From the NCBI GenBank assembly GCA_026214975.1, contig JAOBSW010000734.1, positions 1 to 64,000 on the forward strand: a DNA stretch of 64,000 nucleotides, written 5' to 3'. This document shows, one piece after another, positions 13,301 through 25,508 of the stretch. Every line of letters begins with the position of its first letter. Position 1 is the first letter of the stretch. The notes beneath the pieces were generated by a model, which saw only the letters and a program-made list of their open reading frames with translations, did no database searches and was not told the origin of the DNA. A program made the translations under genes and the position numbers. The DNA is from Gentiana macrophylla. Its lineage: Eukaryota; Streptophyta; Magnoliopsida; Gentianales; Gentianaceae.

Positions 13301-14160
13301 TCCATAGAAGATCCTTGATACTTGCACATTTACACCAAATCCACGATACTTGCACATTCCAAAAAAATCCATGATACTTGCATTTCTGAAAATCCAACAT
13401 ACTTGCACATTTCCATAGAAAATCCATGATGTTTACATGTTTCCATACAAATACATAATCTTGCACATTTATGCAAAATACACTATACTTGCACATTTAC
13501 ATAGAAAATCCACCATACTTGCACATGTCCATAGAAAACCCATGATGATTGCACGTTTCAAGAAAAATACGTGATAGTTGCACATTACAATATAAAATAC
13601 ATGATACTTACACATTTCCATGCAAAATACACGTACTTGCTCATTTGCATAGAAAATCTTGATACATCCACATTTACGCCAAATCACGGTGCTTGCACAT
13701 TCCATAGAAAATCCACATTACTTGCACATTTCGAGAAAATCCATGATACTTGCACTTTTCCATGCAAAATACACGATACTTGCACATTACCACATAAAAT
13801 CCATGATACTTGCATATTTCCATTCAAAATACCGTTACTTGCATATTTCCATGCAAAATCCACGATACTACGACATTTTCATGCAAATTACATGTACTTG
13901 CATATTTCAAAGAAGATCCTTGATACTTGCACATTTCATGCCGAATCCACAATACTTGCACATTCCACGAGAAAATTCATGATATTTGCATATTTCCATA
14001 GAAAATCCAACATACTTGCACATTTCCATAGAGAATCCATGATGCTTGCGTTTCAGCACAAAAATACTCGATGATTGCATGTTTCCACATAAAATACACG
14101 ATACTTGCATATTCACACAAAATACACTATACTGCACATTTCATAGAAAATCCACCATAT
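10341..14160. repeat. 30-bp minisatellite with higher-order blocks
   Basis: About 120-125 tandem copies of a ~30-bp unit resembling GATACTTGCACATTTCCATA followed by GAAAATCCAT. Variant units include TGCAAAATACACGATAC, ACCACATAAAATCC and GAAGATCCTTGATAC. Variants recur in the same order in different places: blocks beginning at the CACATTACCACATAAAAT variant near 12063, 12313, 13118 and 13783 run through a GAAGATCCTT variant and then a CATTCCA variant. The array is thus organised at a second level of roughly 0.2-0.5 kb. Copies differ often and indels are frequent. The 30-bp period keeps reading frames open on both strands, giving repetitive translations that I regard as artefacts. Confidence 0.95.
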
Positions 14161-15037
14161 AAAGTGAACGGGAAAGGTTGAATTGATTTAAATTTGGATC
14201 GTGGAATTGAAGGTATTTAGGATAGGTCCTTGACACAATGACAACCTGTGTGGAAGCACCTTGGAATCAATAAGCTCCTTGACACAATCACAACTTGTGT
14301 GAAAGAACCTTGGAATTACCTTAACACTTAGAAAACACCGCCTACAAGCACCTTGGTATTTTGGGATATCTACAAGGATTGCTTAAGTCCTTGATAAATC
14401 CTAAACCTTAGGAATTATCTTTCCAGGAGTAACTTTCGAGAACAACACTTTAAAATTGAAATATAATTGTATATTGATCAAAAGCTGAATTTTGAGTTAT
14501 AATAGTGTTGGCTATTTATAGGACAAATAATGAAAGAAAAATAAGATGAAAAGTTTTCTCTCAAATAACTAAAAGGGTGGCGCCATTATTTACTGATTCA
14601 TTTGCATCATGAATCAATGTATCTTGAATAAATGCTTGGACTCTTGAAATCATGATTCATGCATCTTGGTTCAATGTATTTTGCTTTTCCAAAACTTGAC
14701 TTCTTCACTTCCAAAGCTAGCAAAGTGGCGCGCATATTATCCTCCAAATTCAGCCAAGTTTTAGTCATTTATTTAACTAATATTGCCTAATAAAATATAT
14801 AAAATAATACCATTATAAGGGCCTTAATCTTTGGGTCATTATTCGGCTGACCTACAAGCATAAATAATGGACTTGGTTATTTCTCACAATCTTCATCATT
14901 GGACTTGGACTCTTGCATTAATACTTGGGCTAATTTTTCCAAAGATGAAAGTCCTCTTTTTACATTGAAGCCAAGTTTCAAGCCCAACCCAATATGTTAA
15001 CGGATAATGTGTATGTAGAGGATCCGGATTCACATCA
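14161..15037 (-). repeat. G1 3' LTR
   Basis: On the minus strand it starts TGATGTGAATCC immediately after a purine-rich tract. It has a TATAAATAG box at about 14520-14512 and blocks such as CAACCTGTGTGGAAGCACC (plus-strand reading) that recur in the N2 LTRs. The minisatellite-side end is placed near 14161 by alignment with the N2 LTR end and may be off by several bases. Confidence 0.75.
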
Positions 15038-15050
15038 GACCCTTCCGGTT
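15038..15050 (-). other. G1 polypurine tract
   Basis: Minus-strand AACCGGAAGGGTC lies directly before the LTR start TGATGTG. This is the plus-strand priming site used in reverse transcription. Confidence 0.8.
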
Positions 15051-17550
15051 GTGAAGGATCTGTCCTTAGATCATCAGGATTGTCAAATGGGTGCTAATCA
15101 GCCACATTGAAGGAGTTTGAATGGCCTAGTTGGGTGGAATGTCAAGCTTTGTTGAGTTATTGTTGATTCACTCCAAAACATAGACCGGGCCATCTCCACA
15201 TGGGTGTAGCTTGGTCTTGCGTTTTGTGGGAAACCTTTCTTTATGAAAATGCAACCATACCCAATCTCCGGGTTCAAAGATTATTTCTTTCTGCCACTTG
15301 TTTGCTTGTTTTCATAGCGAGATGTTTGAGCCTCCACATTACCTTGCCTTGCCTTTGCATGCAATTCTACCGTACCATTTCAAACTTTCTTTTCTCCCCG
15401 AGACTCGTGTGCATACCTTGGGAAGAGGAGCGAGATCAATAGGGGTGAAATGATTATAACCATAAACAATTTCAAATGGTGAGTGTTTAGTAGCGTGAAT
15501 GAGTAGTATGGTTGTAAGCAAATTCAACATATGGCAAACAAGACTCCCAATTCTTTAAGTTCTTTTGTCTGACGGTATGCGTAACAATTCACCCAATGTT
15601 AGGTTCACAACTTCCGTTTGACCATCGGTTTGGGGATGATAGGCGAGTGGAGTACAACAAAGTAGTGCCTAATCGCATCCATAGCACATGCTAGAAATGG
15701 GTTACAAACTTTACATCACGATCACCGACAATTGATTTAGGGCCACCATGTAGGCGCACAATTTCCTTGAAGAATAATTGACAATATGCAAAGAATCATT
15801 TGTTTTGTTACATGCGATAAAATGTGTAATCTTAGAAAAACGATCGACCACCACAAAAATAGAATCTTTACTGTCCAGAAGCAGAGGTAAACCCAACACA
15901 AAGTCCATAGATAAGTCAACCCGAGGAAGGAGGAATAGGAAGGGAGTGTACAAACCATGGGGATGTGACTTGATTTTGCCTTACGACATGTAATACATGA
16001 CTCACAAATACGATGAACATCACGAACCATCATTGGCCAATAAAAATCACGAATAATGTACGTCTGCAGGTTTTAGCAATGCCAAAATGACCCATAAGAC
16101 CTCCGCCATAGGCTTCTCTCACCAATACTCACGTATGGACCTTTGAGGAATGCATAATTTATTTTCTTTGAATAGAAATCCCTCGTGTCTATAGAACTTC
16201 TCACATGCTGAAAATTCAGTAGCTTTATACAAGAAAAATCTATATCGAGATCGTATAACTCTTTAATGTGCTCAAAACCGTGTAGCTTGGTTTGCATGTG
16301 TGTGATTAGAGTGTAAGCGTCTAGATAAATCATCAACAACGGTGTTCTCTTTTCCCTTTTATACTTGAACACATACGGAAATGACTCAATGAAATCCATC
16401 CATCTAATGTAGCGTAAGTGCAACCAGATTGCCACTTTCAAGTATTTTAAGGACTCGTGATCGGAATGAATGACAAATTATTTAGGGCGTAGATAATGTT
16501 GCCACACGCACGTGACACTCGCACAAGTGCATATAATTCTTTATCATATATGGCATACTTTAAATTCGTGCCTTTCAACTTCTCAACGAAATATGAAAAG
16601 GACCGCCCTCTTGTATTAAAACACCACCGATTCCTACCCGGATGCATCATACTCAATTTCAAACATTTTAGAAAAATCGAATTAAAGCAAGTATAGGTGC
16701 ATATATCAAGCGAGATTTAAGAGTTTGAATGCTTCCACCTTTGAAGCGAGACCAATGAAGACAACACTTTCCAAGCAAAAAGAACATTTTTAAGATTAGC
16801 AAGCGGGTGTGCTTTTGAAGTGTTTCAAAGCGCCTTCAAGTGTGACACATGTGAGTTTAAATCATGGCTATAGATTAAAATGTCATCAAAGTAGACCATG
16901 ACAAATTTTCCAATAAATTCTTGAATTACCTCGTTCATTAACCTCGTAAATGTGCTACAAGGGCATTGGTAAGTCCAAAAGGCATAACAAGCCATTCATA
17001 CAACTCCAAATTTAGTCTTAAATGTTGTTTCCCACTCATCTCCTTGACTAATTCGTATTGATGGTATCCACACTTTAAATCAATTTTGTAAACAATTTGG
17101 CACCGTGCAATTCATAACATGTCATCAAAGGCGGGAATAGGATAATGATACTTTATCGTGATTTGGTTGATCCTGGCAATGGTCGGTACATATTCTCCAT
17201 TCACCATTCACCATTCTTCTTTAGGCATAACTATTACGGGACCGTGCATGGACTCATTGATTCTCGAATCTTTCCTTTTTCCATTAACTCATGAACTTGA
17301 CGCTAAATTTCCTTAGTTTCCTCGGGATTTGCCCTATAATTTTGGGCTGATTTGGTAGAACCACTCCCGGGATGAAATCAATATGATGCTCACTCCTGTA
17401 ATGGTGGTAAGCCACTTGGTTCTTCTTCCGAATCGTCTTCAAATTCTGCCAAAGAGATAGGAAAACAACGGGAAGAGTTCGGTAAGATGAGATATAAGCA
17501 TAAAACAAGGAAATGGAGTAGAAAAAATGCTCTGTAGGAACCGAATGGGG
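15051..17550 (-). pseudogene. G1 pol remnant: reverse transcriptase, RNase H, integrase
   Basis: Fragments in several minus-strand frames follow gypsy pol order. The reverse transcriptase region (about 17500-16700) retains pieces around a PSGLPP-like start. RNase H near 16660-16500 reads KLKGTNLKYAIYDKELYALV. The integrase zinc-binding region near 16030-15980 reads CESCITCRKAKSS. The integrase core near 15910-15830 reads [10 protein letters not shown] and [19 protein letters not shown] later piece (about 15530) reads [14 protein letters not shown]. Every domain is interrupted by stops or frameshifts, so no active enzyme can be made. The upstream half of the polyprotein continues beyond the A1 insertion at 25509. 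Confidence 0.85.
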
Positions 17551-17555
17551 GAAGC

Positions 17556-19159
17556 GATGGCGGTCAAATTATACCCCGTAAAGTCATCAACATTGTCCTT
17601 AAATCGGGATTAATAATATATATTTTATATTAAATCACATGTTTATATTTATTATTTAATGTTTTGTGATTAATAAGATATAATTTGGTATTTATCCGGT
17701 TTCATTGTTTTATCCGTTTTTATTATATAATTTGGTATTTATCCATTTTTATTTAAATATGATTTACTTTGGGATAAATATCTATTTTGTAGATTTGGAT
17801 AATTTTTGGAGGATAAATACAAATGGAGGAATTAAATCTCAAGATAAATCCAAGATGCATTGAAGATAAATATCGGATAAGCACGAGAAGAGGAGTAAAG
17901 CATGACAAAATCCAGAAAACCAATCCAAGAGTGGCGTCCCCTTCCACACACACCAAGGGGGGGCGCATTTTGCTATTTTCCGGAGATCGGCCGGGAGTTA
18001 TCTCTATTTGTTTTGATATTTTGAAGTATATCTCTTAATTAGCTTGAACCCCTATAAATAGAGACATACAATACACACTATATACACTCACAAAAACTTA
18101 ATATTACAATACTTTTAGTTTATCAATAAATTTCTTCTTATTTTATATTATGGTTCTTCATCACGGAGGCGATGGATTCATCAATTAGAGATTGCATTGA
18201 AGGATCGGAGGACCCTCCGTCTCACGAGGGTAATGTCCATCCAAATATATCGTTTTTATTCGTAGATCTATTTTATTTCGTTATGGAGTAGTCGTTTGTG
18301 TATTGATTTCATGATGTAGTTAGTTAACAAACCCATATTCATGTAGATCTAAGTCGCGTCATGAAAGGCGTTTGACGAGCAAATTCTAGAATCAACGGTC
18401 CCAGATCTACCACGGTCTATATGGTTAGATCTAGCCATAAAGATTCTAGTAATTTTCTGAACGACTTCGGCTACATCGTGCTTTACGCTTTTTCATATAT
18501 ACATGTAATAGATCCGGCCAATTTGTTACATCGTTCTCGTAAATTAATATGATATATTGTGAAAATTGTCATGTTGCTAGGACATTAGTTAGCCGATCGT
18601 TTAGAGAGTGTGCCAACCCGTCCACGGTGGTTACTGAAGCGAGGTGACGATTTTAGATCGGCATCCCTAGTTTGGTATAGTATGCTTGTTATATGATGTT
18701 CTATCCTCGTCAGGAAGGATTCATAATTAAGCATAAAGATCTTCTATCCGTTCACGAATTAGATCCGATTTAGGGGATGGCTCCGTGGCCAAAATATAAT
18801 CAACCTTAATGTCTTTTTCTGCCTCGGCTTAGATATACATATATGGGGAGTAATTACTATTAGCGTAATCAATACCGTTTGTTAGAGTCTTATAAAACCA
18901 TAAAAATAAGTGTTTAGTGTCTCTCTTGTCGTATTGTTAGTCTTTGTGTTTTCTATCGTGTCAACCTTTATTTTTACGTTATTTGTTGGTCGGAGACCCA
19001 CTTTAATCTATTTTTAGTTTAATAAGCGTTTCACTTATTTAAGCCGAGTCTCTCGTGGGATCGAACCTCGACTCTATCTAGCTATACTACGATTGAACCT
19101 AGTTCTCTTGCTAGTAGGTTATATAGGTATCGAGTTATTTTATAACTTGACCGTCATCA
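17556..19159 (+). repeat. A1 5' LTR
   Basis: Begins GATGGCGGTCAAATTATACC (the 3' copy has TGATGAGCGGTC) and ends CCGTCATCA, followed by the primer site. About 1604 bp. It contains the promoter TATAAATA at 18053-18060. A 71-codon reading frame found in both LTRs lies across noncoding LTR sequence. Confidence 0.93.
18053..18060 (+). promoter_or_regulatory. A1 5' LTR TATA box
   Basis: TATAAATA within ACCCCTATAAATAGAGAC. The same box is in the 3' LTR at 24409-24416. Transcription would start about 30 bases downstream. Confidence 0.7.
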
Positions 19160-19165
19160 GATTTT

Positions 19166-19183
19166 TGGCGCCGTTTCCGGGGA
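19166..19183 (+). other. A1 primer-binding site
   Basis: TGGCGCCGTTTCCGGGGA, six bases after the LTR end. This differs at one base from the TGGCGCCGTTGCCGGGGA sequence typical of Athila elements, which pairs with the 3' end of a tRNA, usually given as tRNA-Asp. Confidence 0.85.
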
Positions 19184-19618
19184 CTCGTGTCGTTAAATTG
19201 ATTATAGCTTATTTTATTAAAATTAGATTCGTAAATATTGTGAATAAAGTCTGTTTAATTATTTTTATAACATAGAATTAACCAGTAAGAGTCATAAAAC
19301 AAATCTGGTGGGTTCAACATTACTGTTTTGTTTACCAGCCGTTTCTGCCTTGTGTTTTGTATTTTTAAGTATTTTTAGAGTTTGTTTTAGTTTAGTTTTA
19401 TTTCACGAGTCTAGGATTAGTCTTTAAAGTTTCTAATTGTTTATTGTTTTTGTTATTTCTATTTTTGTATATTTTATAGTCTCACCAAAGGGAGTAGCCT
19501 TGGTATATTTTACTTGTTTATTGTTGTTTTTGTCTTGAAAATATATAAAAAATAAAAATAAAAGAACAACAACAAACAAGCTACTGGATTTCTAAGGATC
19601 CAAGCGAAGACCAAGGCG

Positions 19619-21120
19619 ATGAAAATCACGAAGGAGCACATCAATCTGACTCGAGACATGGAAGGATTCTTGAATGAAGCCAACCAGGTAAATGGAAATA
19701 ATTTTAATAATGCAAATTTTGTTAACCAAGTTGTGGTTGCATGGGAAAAGGCGTACTTTGCAAAGCTATGCAGCGCTACCATTGAACAATTCATTCCACC
19801 GCTATCATAGTGCAAAAAATCTTTCTTGAAGTTTATCACCCGAAACCTAATGTCATTCAAATGGTGACAAACTATTCCACTTTTCATGGTATCCTGAATG
19901 AAGATCCTGGCATTCACGTGATGAATTTCTTAGAGATCGTTAGTACCGTGAAGCGGGGCGGTTCTGAGGATAACATTAAGCTAAAACTTTTCCCTTTCAC
20001 TTTGAAAGATAAAGCTAAGCAATGGATTTTCTCTTTAGAGGGTAGATCAATCACGACCTGGGAGGAACTGCTGCAAAAGTTCATGAATAAGTACTTCCCT
20101 AGGAAATACCTTTAAGATTTACGCCAAGATATCTTGGGGTTCAAGCAAGAACACAGGAGAGTTTTGATCAAGCTTGGGAACGTCTCAAGGAGTTCATGAG
20201 GAAGTGCCCTCATCATGATATCCCTCTATGGATTTTAATGCAAACCTTTTACCATGGATTGAGAGATCACGGAGAAGATAAAGTTGATGCCTCGATGTAA
20301 TGGAGCGTTTGTTCTTTATCTCCGACGAGGCAAGAGGAAAGATGGAGCAAATAGCAATGAATAGCCAATGGGAGGGGGTGAAATAGTAAATCTGTGAAGA
20401 TGGCCGATAATCTTGAGGAGGATGTATCGCATAAGATCCTAAATACTCTATTGCTCATAAATGATAAGGTGGATGGTATGCATGAGAGGATTTGTACGAG
20501 TAGAGGCCCGGAAAAGTGGACGGAAACGACTAGGCCATTAGAGAACGCGGGTACTAAAAAGCCAATTACATTGGGAGACAGGGTAATCACTATGAAGGTT
20601 ACAAACCAAATCATGACCAACCTGAATTCCGATGGAGTGATCCCAAATGAAGTGGGTAAAACCACACAACACTTATGTACCTCAGCAAGCTCAAACTTAC
20701 GGTTGGGAAGTTGCACTTGAAAAGATGAGTAACACAATGTCTGACACTGTGAATCAACTAGCAAATTCCATGACCGACTTGGCTACCAACTTTCACCAAT
20801 ACTGTCAAAAGAATGATGCCAAAGTAACCAACAAAGAAGCCTTAGTCCGGAATATCTCTCATCAAATAGGACAATTAGCTGAACAACTATCAACTAGACC
20901 TCCTGGGGGATTTCTGAGCAACACTGATAGGAACCCTAGGGATGTGAATGCGATAATGATTAGAAGTGAAAAGGAGCTTACTCCAACAATCCCAAAGAAC
21001 GAGGAAAATATAGAAGATGTTAGGGATGATGAGAAAGAGCCTGAGGAGGCATTCACACCCTGCTTAGAAAAGCCCCCCGACGAGCAATTATCCTCCATCT
21101 CTACCATTTTAGGAATAGTG
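19619..21120 (+). pseudogene. A1 gag remnant
   Basis: An Athila-type gag is recognisable in at least three frame segments. The first is 19619-19810. The second, 19810-20115, holds the capsid motif region with FHGILNEDP, LKLFPFTLKDKAKQW and SITTWEELLQKFMNKYFP. A third part (about 20116-20290) reads QAWERLKEFMRKCPHHDIP and LWILMQTFYHGL in a shifted frame. The C-terminal part (20647-21120) has HQIGQLAEQLSTRPPGGF and NPRDVNAIMIRSEKEL. Gag would package the RNA. Frameshifts at about 20115 and 20290-20640 and a stop near 19808 break it. The reading frame ends where the deletion junction meets the integrase side. Confidence 0.85.
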
Positions 21121-21121
21121 A

Positions 21122-22489
21122 TTGCGCTTGCAAATATCTTTGCAAGGTGAGGTTGTTAAGGCTGAGAAGCAACAACCATGGTTTAAAGATTATGTGAATT
21201 ATTTATCCGGGAGATATTTGCCACCAGACTTGAACCAGCAGCAAAAGAAGAAGTTCTTTGCGGACCTTAAACACTATTATTGGGATGAACCCTACCTTTT
21301 TAAGCATTGCTCAGACAACATCTTTAGAAGATGTGTTCCTGAGAGTGAATTCCTCGATATACTTAAACATTGCCATACTTATGAAGCGGGAGGACACTAT
21401 GGAGGGGACACAGGCTCACGCTAAAGTTCTCCAATGTGGTTTTCATTGGCCCAATCTTTACAAAACTACGCACGAATATGCTAGATCCTGTCATTCATGC
21501 CAAATGACGGGCAATATCTCGAAGAGAAATGAAATTCCGCTGAGAAGTATCCTAGAACCAGAACTCTTTGATGTATGGGGAATTGATTTTGTGGGACCTT
21601 TCACTTCGTCTGTTTCAAACCGATATATTTTGGTGGCGGTCGACTATGTGTCTAAATGGGTTGAGGCTATTGCTTCACCTACCAATGATGCAAAGGTTGT
21701 ATTGCGGTTTTTAAAGAAAAATATCTTCACCCGGTTTGGAATCCCTCGTGCCATAATAAGTGATAATGGGAGCCATTTCTGTAATAAGCCGTTTGAGAAG
21801 TTAATGGCCAAGTGGGGGTGAGACATAAGTTAGCTACCGCTTATCATCCTCAAACAAGTGGTCAAGTTGAGGTCACGAATCGAGAGATTAAGCACATTAC
21901 AGAAAAGCGTAGAACCCAACAAGGAAAGATTGGTCGTTGAAGTTAGATGGCGCTTTATGGGCTTATCGGATCAGCGTGATAAGACTTCCATAGGTATGTC
22001 CCGTGCTGCATTGTTTTTGGGAAAGCGTGTCATCTACCGGTTGAACTTGAGCACCGTGCCTTATGGGCTACTCGTGATGTTGAATTTAGATGAAAGTTTA
22101 GCCGAGAGAAAAGAGATTGTTGGAATTAACTCGCCTAGAAGAGTTTCGCATTGAAGCTTACGAGAATGCTCGGATCTATAAAAGAGCGCACTAAGAGATT
22201 TCATGATAAAAGATCCTTGACCGCACCTTTTAAGGTGGGTGATATGTTTCTTGTTTACAATTCGCGCTTGAAACTCTTCCCGGGCAAGTTAAAATCAAGA
22301 TGGTTTGGTCCTTATAAAGTGAGTAAAGTATTTCCTTCCGGGCGAGAGGTAAGTCACACAGATGATCGAAAAACTTTTATGGTCAACGGTCATCGATTGA
22401 AGCATTACCTCGGGAATCAATTTGATAGAGAGGAAGAAGTTTACTCTCGGCAATCCAGATTACAACTAGACCATCATGTGAGTATCTGA
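21122..22489 (+). pseudogene. A1 integrase remnant with RNase H-integrase spacer
   Basis: Starts in the spacer that normally follows RNase H (PWFKDYVNYLSGRYLPPDL, then [20 protein letters not shown]). The zinc-binding H2C2 region follows at about 21365-21500 ([25 protein letters not shown]). The catalytic core has [18 protein letters not shown] and [10 protein letters not shown], carrying the D, D and E residues. The C-terminal part (to 22489) reads RTKRFHDKRSL, KVGDMFLVYNSRLKLFPGKL and SRWFGPYKV. Frame changes occur near 21420, 21820 and 21900-22150. Integrase would insert element DNA into the genome; this copy cannot be made whole. Confidence 0.88.
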
Positions 22490-22935
22490 TCGGTGACGAC
22501 TATAAACTCAGAACTATTTCTTAAAAACTATCTTTTGTTTTTGTTTTGTCAGAATAAAGTAGCATGAGACTGTTAAGGTTTTTTTTCATCTCGCCATGTT
22601 CGATTCTAAGTTCGGAATAAAGCGAGTTTTTCCTTGATAGCTTGATACATGTGAGTTTTGTAGTTTTAACTCTTTGGTTTTCCGTGTCATTGGTTGTATG
22701 AAATAAAGTGGCTTAAATTGTTTTTGGATATTCTATATCTAATTACTACCACCCTATTTTATAACATCCATTGGCATGTTATTAACGGTTTCGTGGAGTT
22801 TCTGTTTGGTTTGCTTAAACAGGTTTTCACTTGCTTCTCCACGACATGCTTAGATTACTCCGATGTTCTGCATCTACTTAGGAACCGTTTCCACAGCTAA
22901 GTCTTTTTCTTAAATTCTCATTTTTCTTTGTAATT

Positions 22936-22968
22936 GGGGACAATGCCAAGTTTAAGTGGGGGGTAGGA
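22936..22968 (+). other. A1 internal polypurine-like motif
   Basis: GGGGACAATGCCAAG followed by TTTAAGTGGGGGGTAGG resembles GGGACGATCCAAG and TCTAAGTGGGGTAG just before the 3' LTR. It may be a second plus-strand priming site or a duplicated 3' end. Confidence 0.5.
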
Positions 22969-23890
22969 GACTTAGCTATGATGTGTTATACTTGAAATGA
23001 AACGGAGAAAATTAAAAAAATTGAACAAATGCCAAATTAATTATCTCGTACCCTTAGAATTGTGAGTTCTTATACATAGAATTGATAGGAAAGGAACCAA
23101 GTTGCATGATTACGTGATCATTTTATACTTATGTGAATGTAAACTTAAGTATATTCATGCCAACTGTTGCAAGTAGTTATTTATTATTCGATTACTCAAA
23201 TTTGAATCGACGAATACCGCGCAAATTTTAATAACTAAAATTATGTGTACATTGCGTAGATGATTGGTTATGCGGACTTAGAGTCGATATTTATCCTTGA
23301 TGTATTCTTATCTTCTAGCCATCTAAGCGGAGTAATAAGTTTGAGATTTATCGTGTTTTTAACGAAATGTTAGACACTGGGCTTGTAGTAACATTACCAA
23401 AGTAGCTTCGCGCTTGTGGTAATATTCAATGCTATTAACCAATCCGTGAGAGAGGGATTCTTGCAATGCATACTTTACTTTTAAAGCAAGTTTCTTTCTT
23501 GAGAGGTGTTAAAGCTTGAAACTATGAAAATGTAAAAAAATTCAAATTTTTAAGAGGCTTGAGTATTTTCTCGGTCTCCAAGTCCAAAAACCTTATGGAT
23601 GACGCTCTTGCTTATTGCACCATGTCTTTACCCATTGCTAGGCTTAAGAAGAGGGAATGCTGATGTTGGTAGGTTAAGACTGCGAAGTTAGCATAAACTT
23701 TAATCTTGCCACGAATAGATAAAACTAAATGCACATGCACACGTCACTTCGATTCATGACGAGTAGTGAATAATGGATACCTTATGAGCATAAGTGGTAT
23801 GAGTTGACTCGAGTTTCTTGTATAAGTATGACTTGACCATGGAAAATGTATCTTGGGGAATGACTTATTGATGCTTTGTTGGGACGATCC

Positions 23891-23908
23891 AAGTCTAAGT
23901 GGGGTAGT
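23891..23908 (+). other. A1 polypurine tract
   Basis: AAGTCTAAGTGGGGTAGT lies directly before the 3' LTR start TGATGAGCGG. Confidence 0.8.
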
Positions 23909-25503
23909 TGATGAGCGGTCAAATTATACCCGTAAAGTCATCAACATTGTCCTTAAATCGGGATTAATAATATATATTTTATATTAAATCACATTTTTAT
24001 ATTTATTATTTAATGTTATGTGATTAATAAGATAAAATTTGGTATTTATCCGGTTTCATTGTATTTATCCGTTTTTATTATATAATTTGGTATTTATCCG
24101 TTTTTATTTAAATATGATTTAGTTTGGGATAAATATCTATTTTGTAGATTTGGATAATTTTTGGAGGATAAATACAAATGGAGGAATTAAATCTCAAGAT
24201 AAATCCAAGATGCATTGAAGATAAATATCGGATAAGCACGAGAAGAGGAGTAAAGCATGACAAAAGCCAGAAAACCAATCCAAGAGTGGCGTCCCCTTCC
24301 ACACACACCAAGGGGGGGCGCATTTTGCTATTTTCCGGAGATCAGCCGGGAGTTATCTCTATTTGTTTTGATATTTTGAAGTATATCTCTTAATTAGCTT
24401 GAACCCCTATAAATAGAGACATACAATACACACTATATACACTCTAGAAACGCAATATTACAATACTTTTAGTTTATCAATAAAGTTCTTCTTATTTTAT
24501 ATTATGGTTCTTCATCACGGAGGCGATGGATTTATCAATTAGAGATTGCATTGAAGGATCGGAGGACCCTCCGTCTACGAGGTAATGTCTATCCAAATAT
24601 GTCGTTTTATTCATAGATCTATTTTATTTCGTTATGGAGTAGTTTGTGTATTGATTTCATGATGTAGTTAGTTAACGAACCCATATTCATGTAGATCTAA
24701 GCCGTCTGAAGGCTACGTTTTCTGAGCAAATTCTAGAGTCAATGGTCTAGATCTACCACGGTCTATATGGTTAGATCTAGCCATCAAGATTCTAGTAATT
24801 TTCCGTGAACGACTTCGGCTACATCGTGCTTTCTGTTTTTCATATATACATGTAATAGATCTGGCCAATTTGCTACATCGTTCTCGTAAATTAATATGAT
24901 ATATTGTGAAAATTGTCATGTTGCTAGGACATTAGTTAGCCGATCGTTTAGGAGGTGTGCCAACCCGTCCACGGTGGTTGCCTAGACGAGGTGATGATTT
25001 TAGATCGGCATCCCTAGTTTGGTATAGTATGCTTGTTATATGATGTTCTATCCTATCAAGGAAGGATTAAGTAATTAAGCATAAAGATCTTCTATCCGTT
25101 CACAAATTAGATCCAGTTTAGGGGATGGCTCCCGTTGCCAAAATATAATCAACCTTAATGTCTTTTCTGTCTCGGCTTAGATATACATATATAGGGGAGT
25201 AATTACTACTAGCGTAATCAATACCGTTTGTTAGAGTCTTATAAAACCATAAAAATAAGTGTTTTAGTGTCTACTATCGTATTGTTAATCTTTGTGTTTT
25301 CTATCATGTCAACCTTTATTTTTACGTTATTTGTTGGTCGGAGACCCGCCTTTAATCTATTTTTAGTTTAATAACGTTGTACTTATTTAAGCGAGTCTCT
25401 CGTGGGATCGACCTCGACTCAATCTAGCTATACTACGATTGAACCTAGTTCTCTTGCTATTAGTTATATAGGTATCGAGTTATTTTATAACTTGACCGTC
25501 ATC
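23909..25503 (+). repeat. A1 3' LTR
   Basis: About 1595 bp, colinear with the 5' LTR with scattered substitutions and small indels (for example the clear difference GGCTACGTTTTCTGAGC near 24711). It ends CCGTCATC, then the target duplication gaagc. Confidence 0.93.
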
Positions 25504-25508
25504 GAAGC

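Larger units (their letters stand above)
22490..23908 (+). other. A1 3' untranslated region
   Basis: About 1.4 kb between integrase and the 3' LTR. Some Athila elements carry an env-like frame here; I see no such frame, only short AT-rich open stretches. It includes a polypurine-like motif at 22936-22968 and ends with the functional-looking polypurine tract. Confidence 0.7.
17556..25503 (+). mobile_element. A1: Athila-like Ty3/gypsy element with internal deletion
   Basis: Two LTRs of about 1.6 kb flank an internal region that opens with the primer site TGGCGCCGTTTCCGGGGA and ends in a polypurine tract. A 5-bp target duplication gaagc (17551-17555 and 25504-25508) brackets the element, so both ends are original and it entered the G1 pol gene as a unit. 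Coding capacity is gag followed almost immediately by the spacer before integrase, so protease, reverse transcriptase and RNase H are absent. The primer site, LTR size, gag type and long 3' untranslated region fit the Athila lineage. It could only move with enzymes supplied by a relative. Confidence 0.92.

Noticed and set aside
10590..14137. Repetitive reading frames on both strands of the minisatellite (the longest 13571-14074, 167 codons).
   Set aside because: A 30-bp unit is ten codons, so stops are avoided by periodicity alone; both strands are open and no start or composition supports a protein.
10341..14160. Possible CRISPR array because of a ~30-bp repeat.
   Set aside because: Units are contiguous without spacers, vary strongly, and the context is a plant genome.
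22490..23908. Env-like gene in A1, sometimes present in Athila elements.
   Set aside because: No open frame longer than about 70 codons and no signal or transmembrane pattern in the plus strand here.
17823..24393. The same 71-codon frame at 17823-18038 and 24178-24393, first taken for a duplicated gene.
   Set aside because: Both lie at the same place in the two A1 LTRs; the duplication is that of the LTR.
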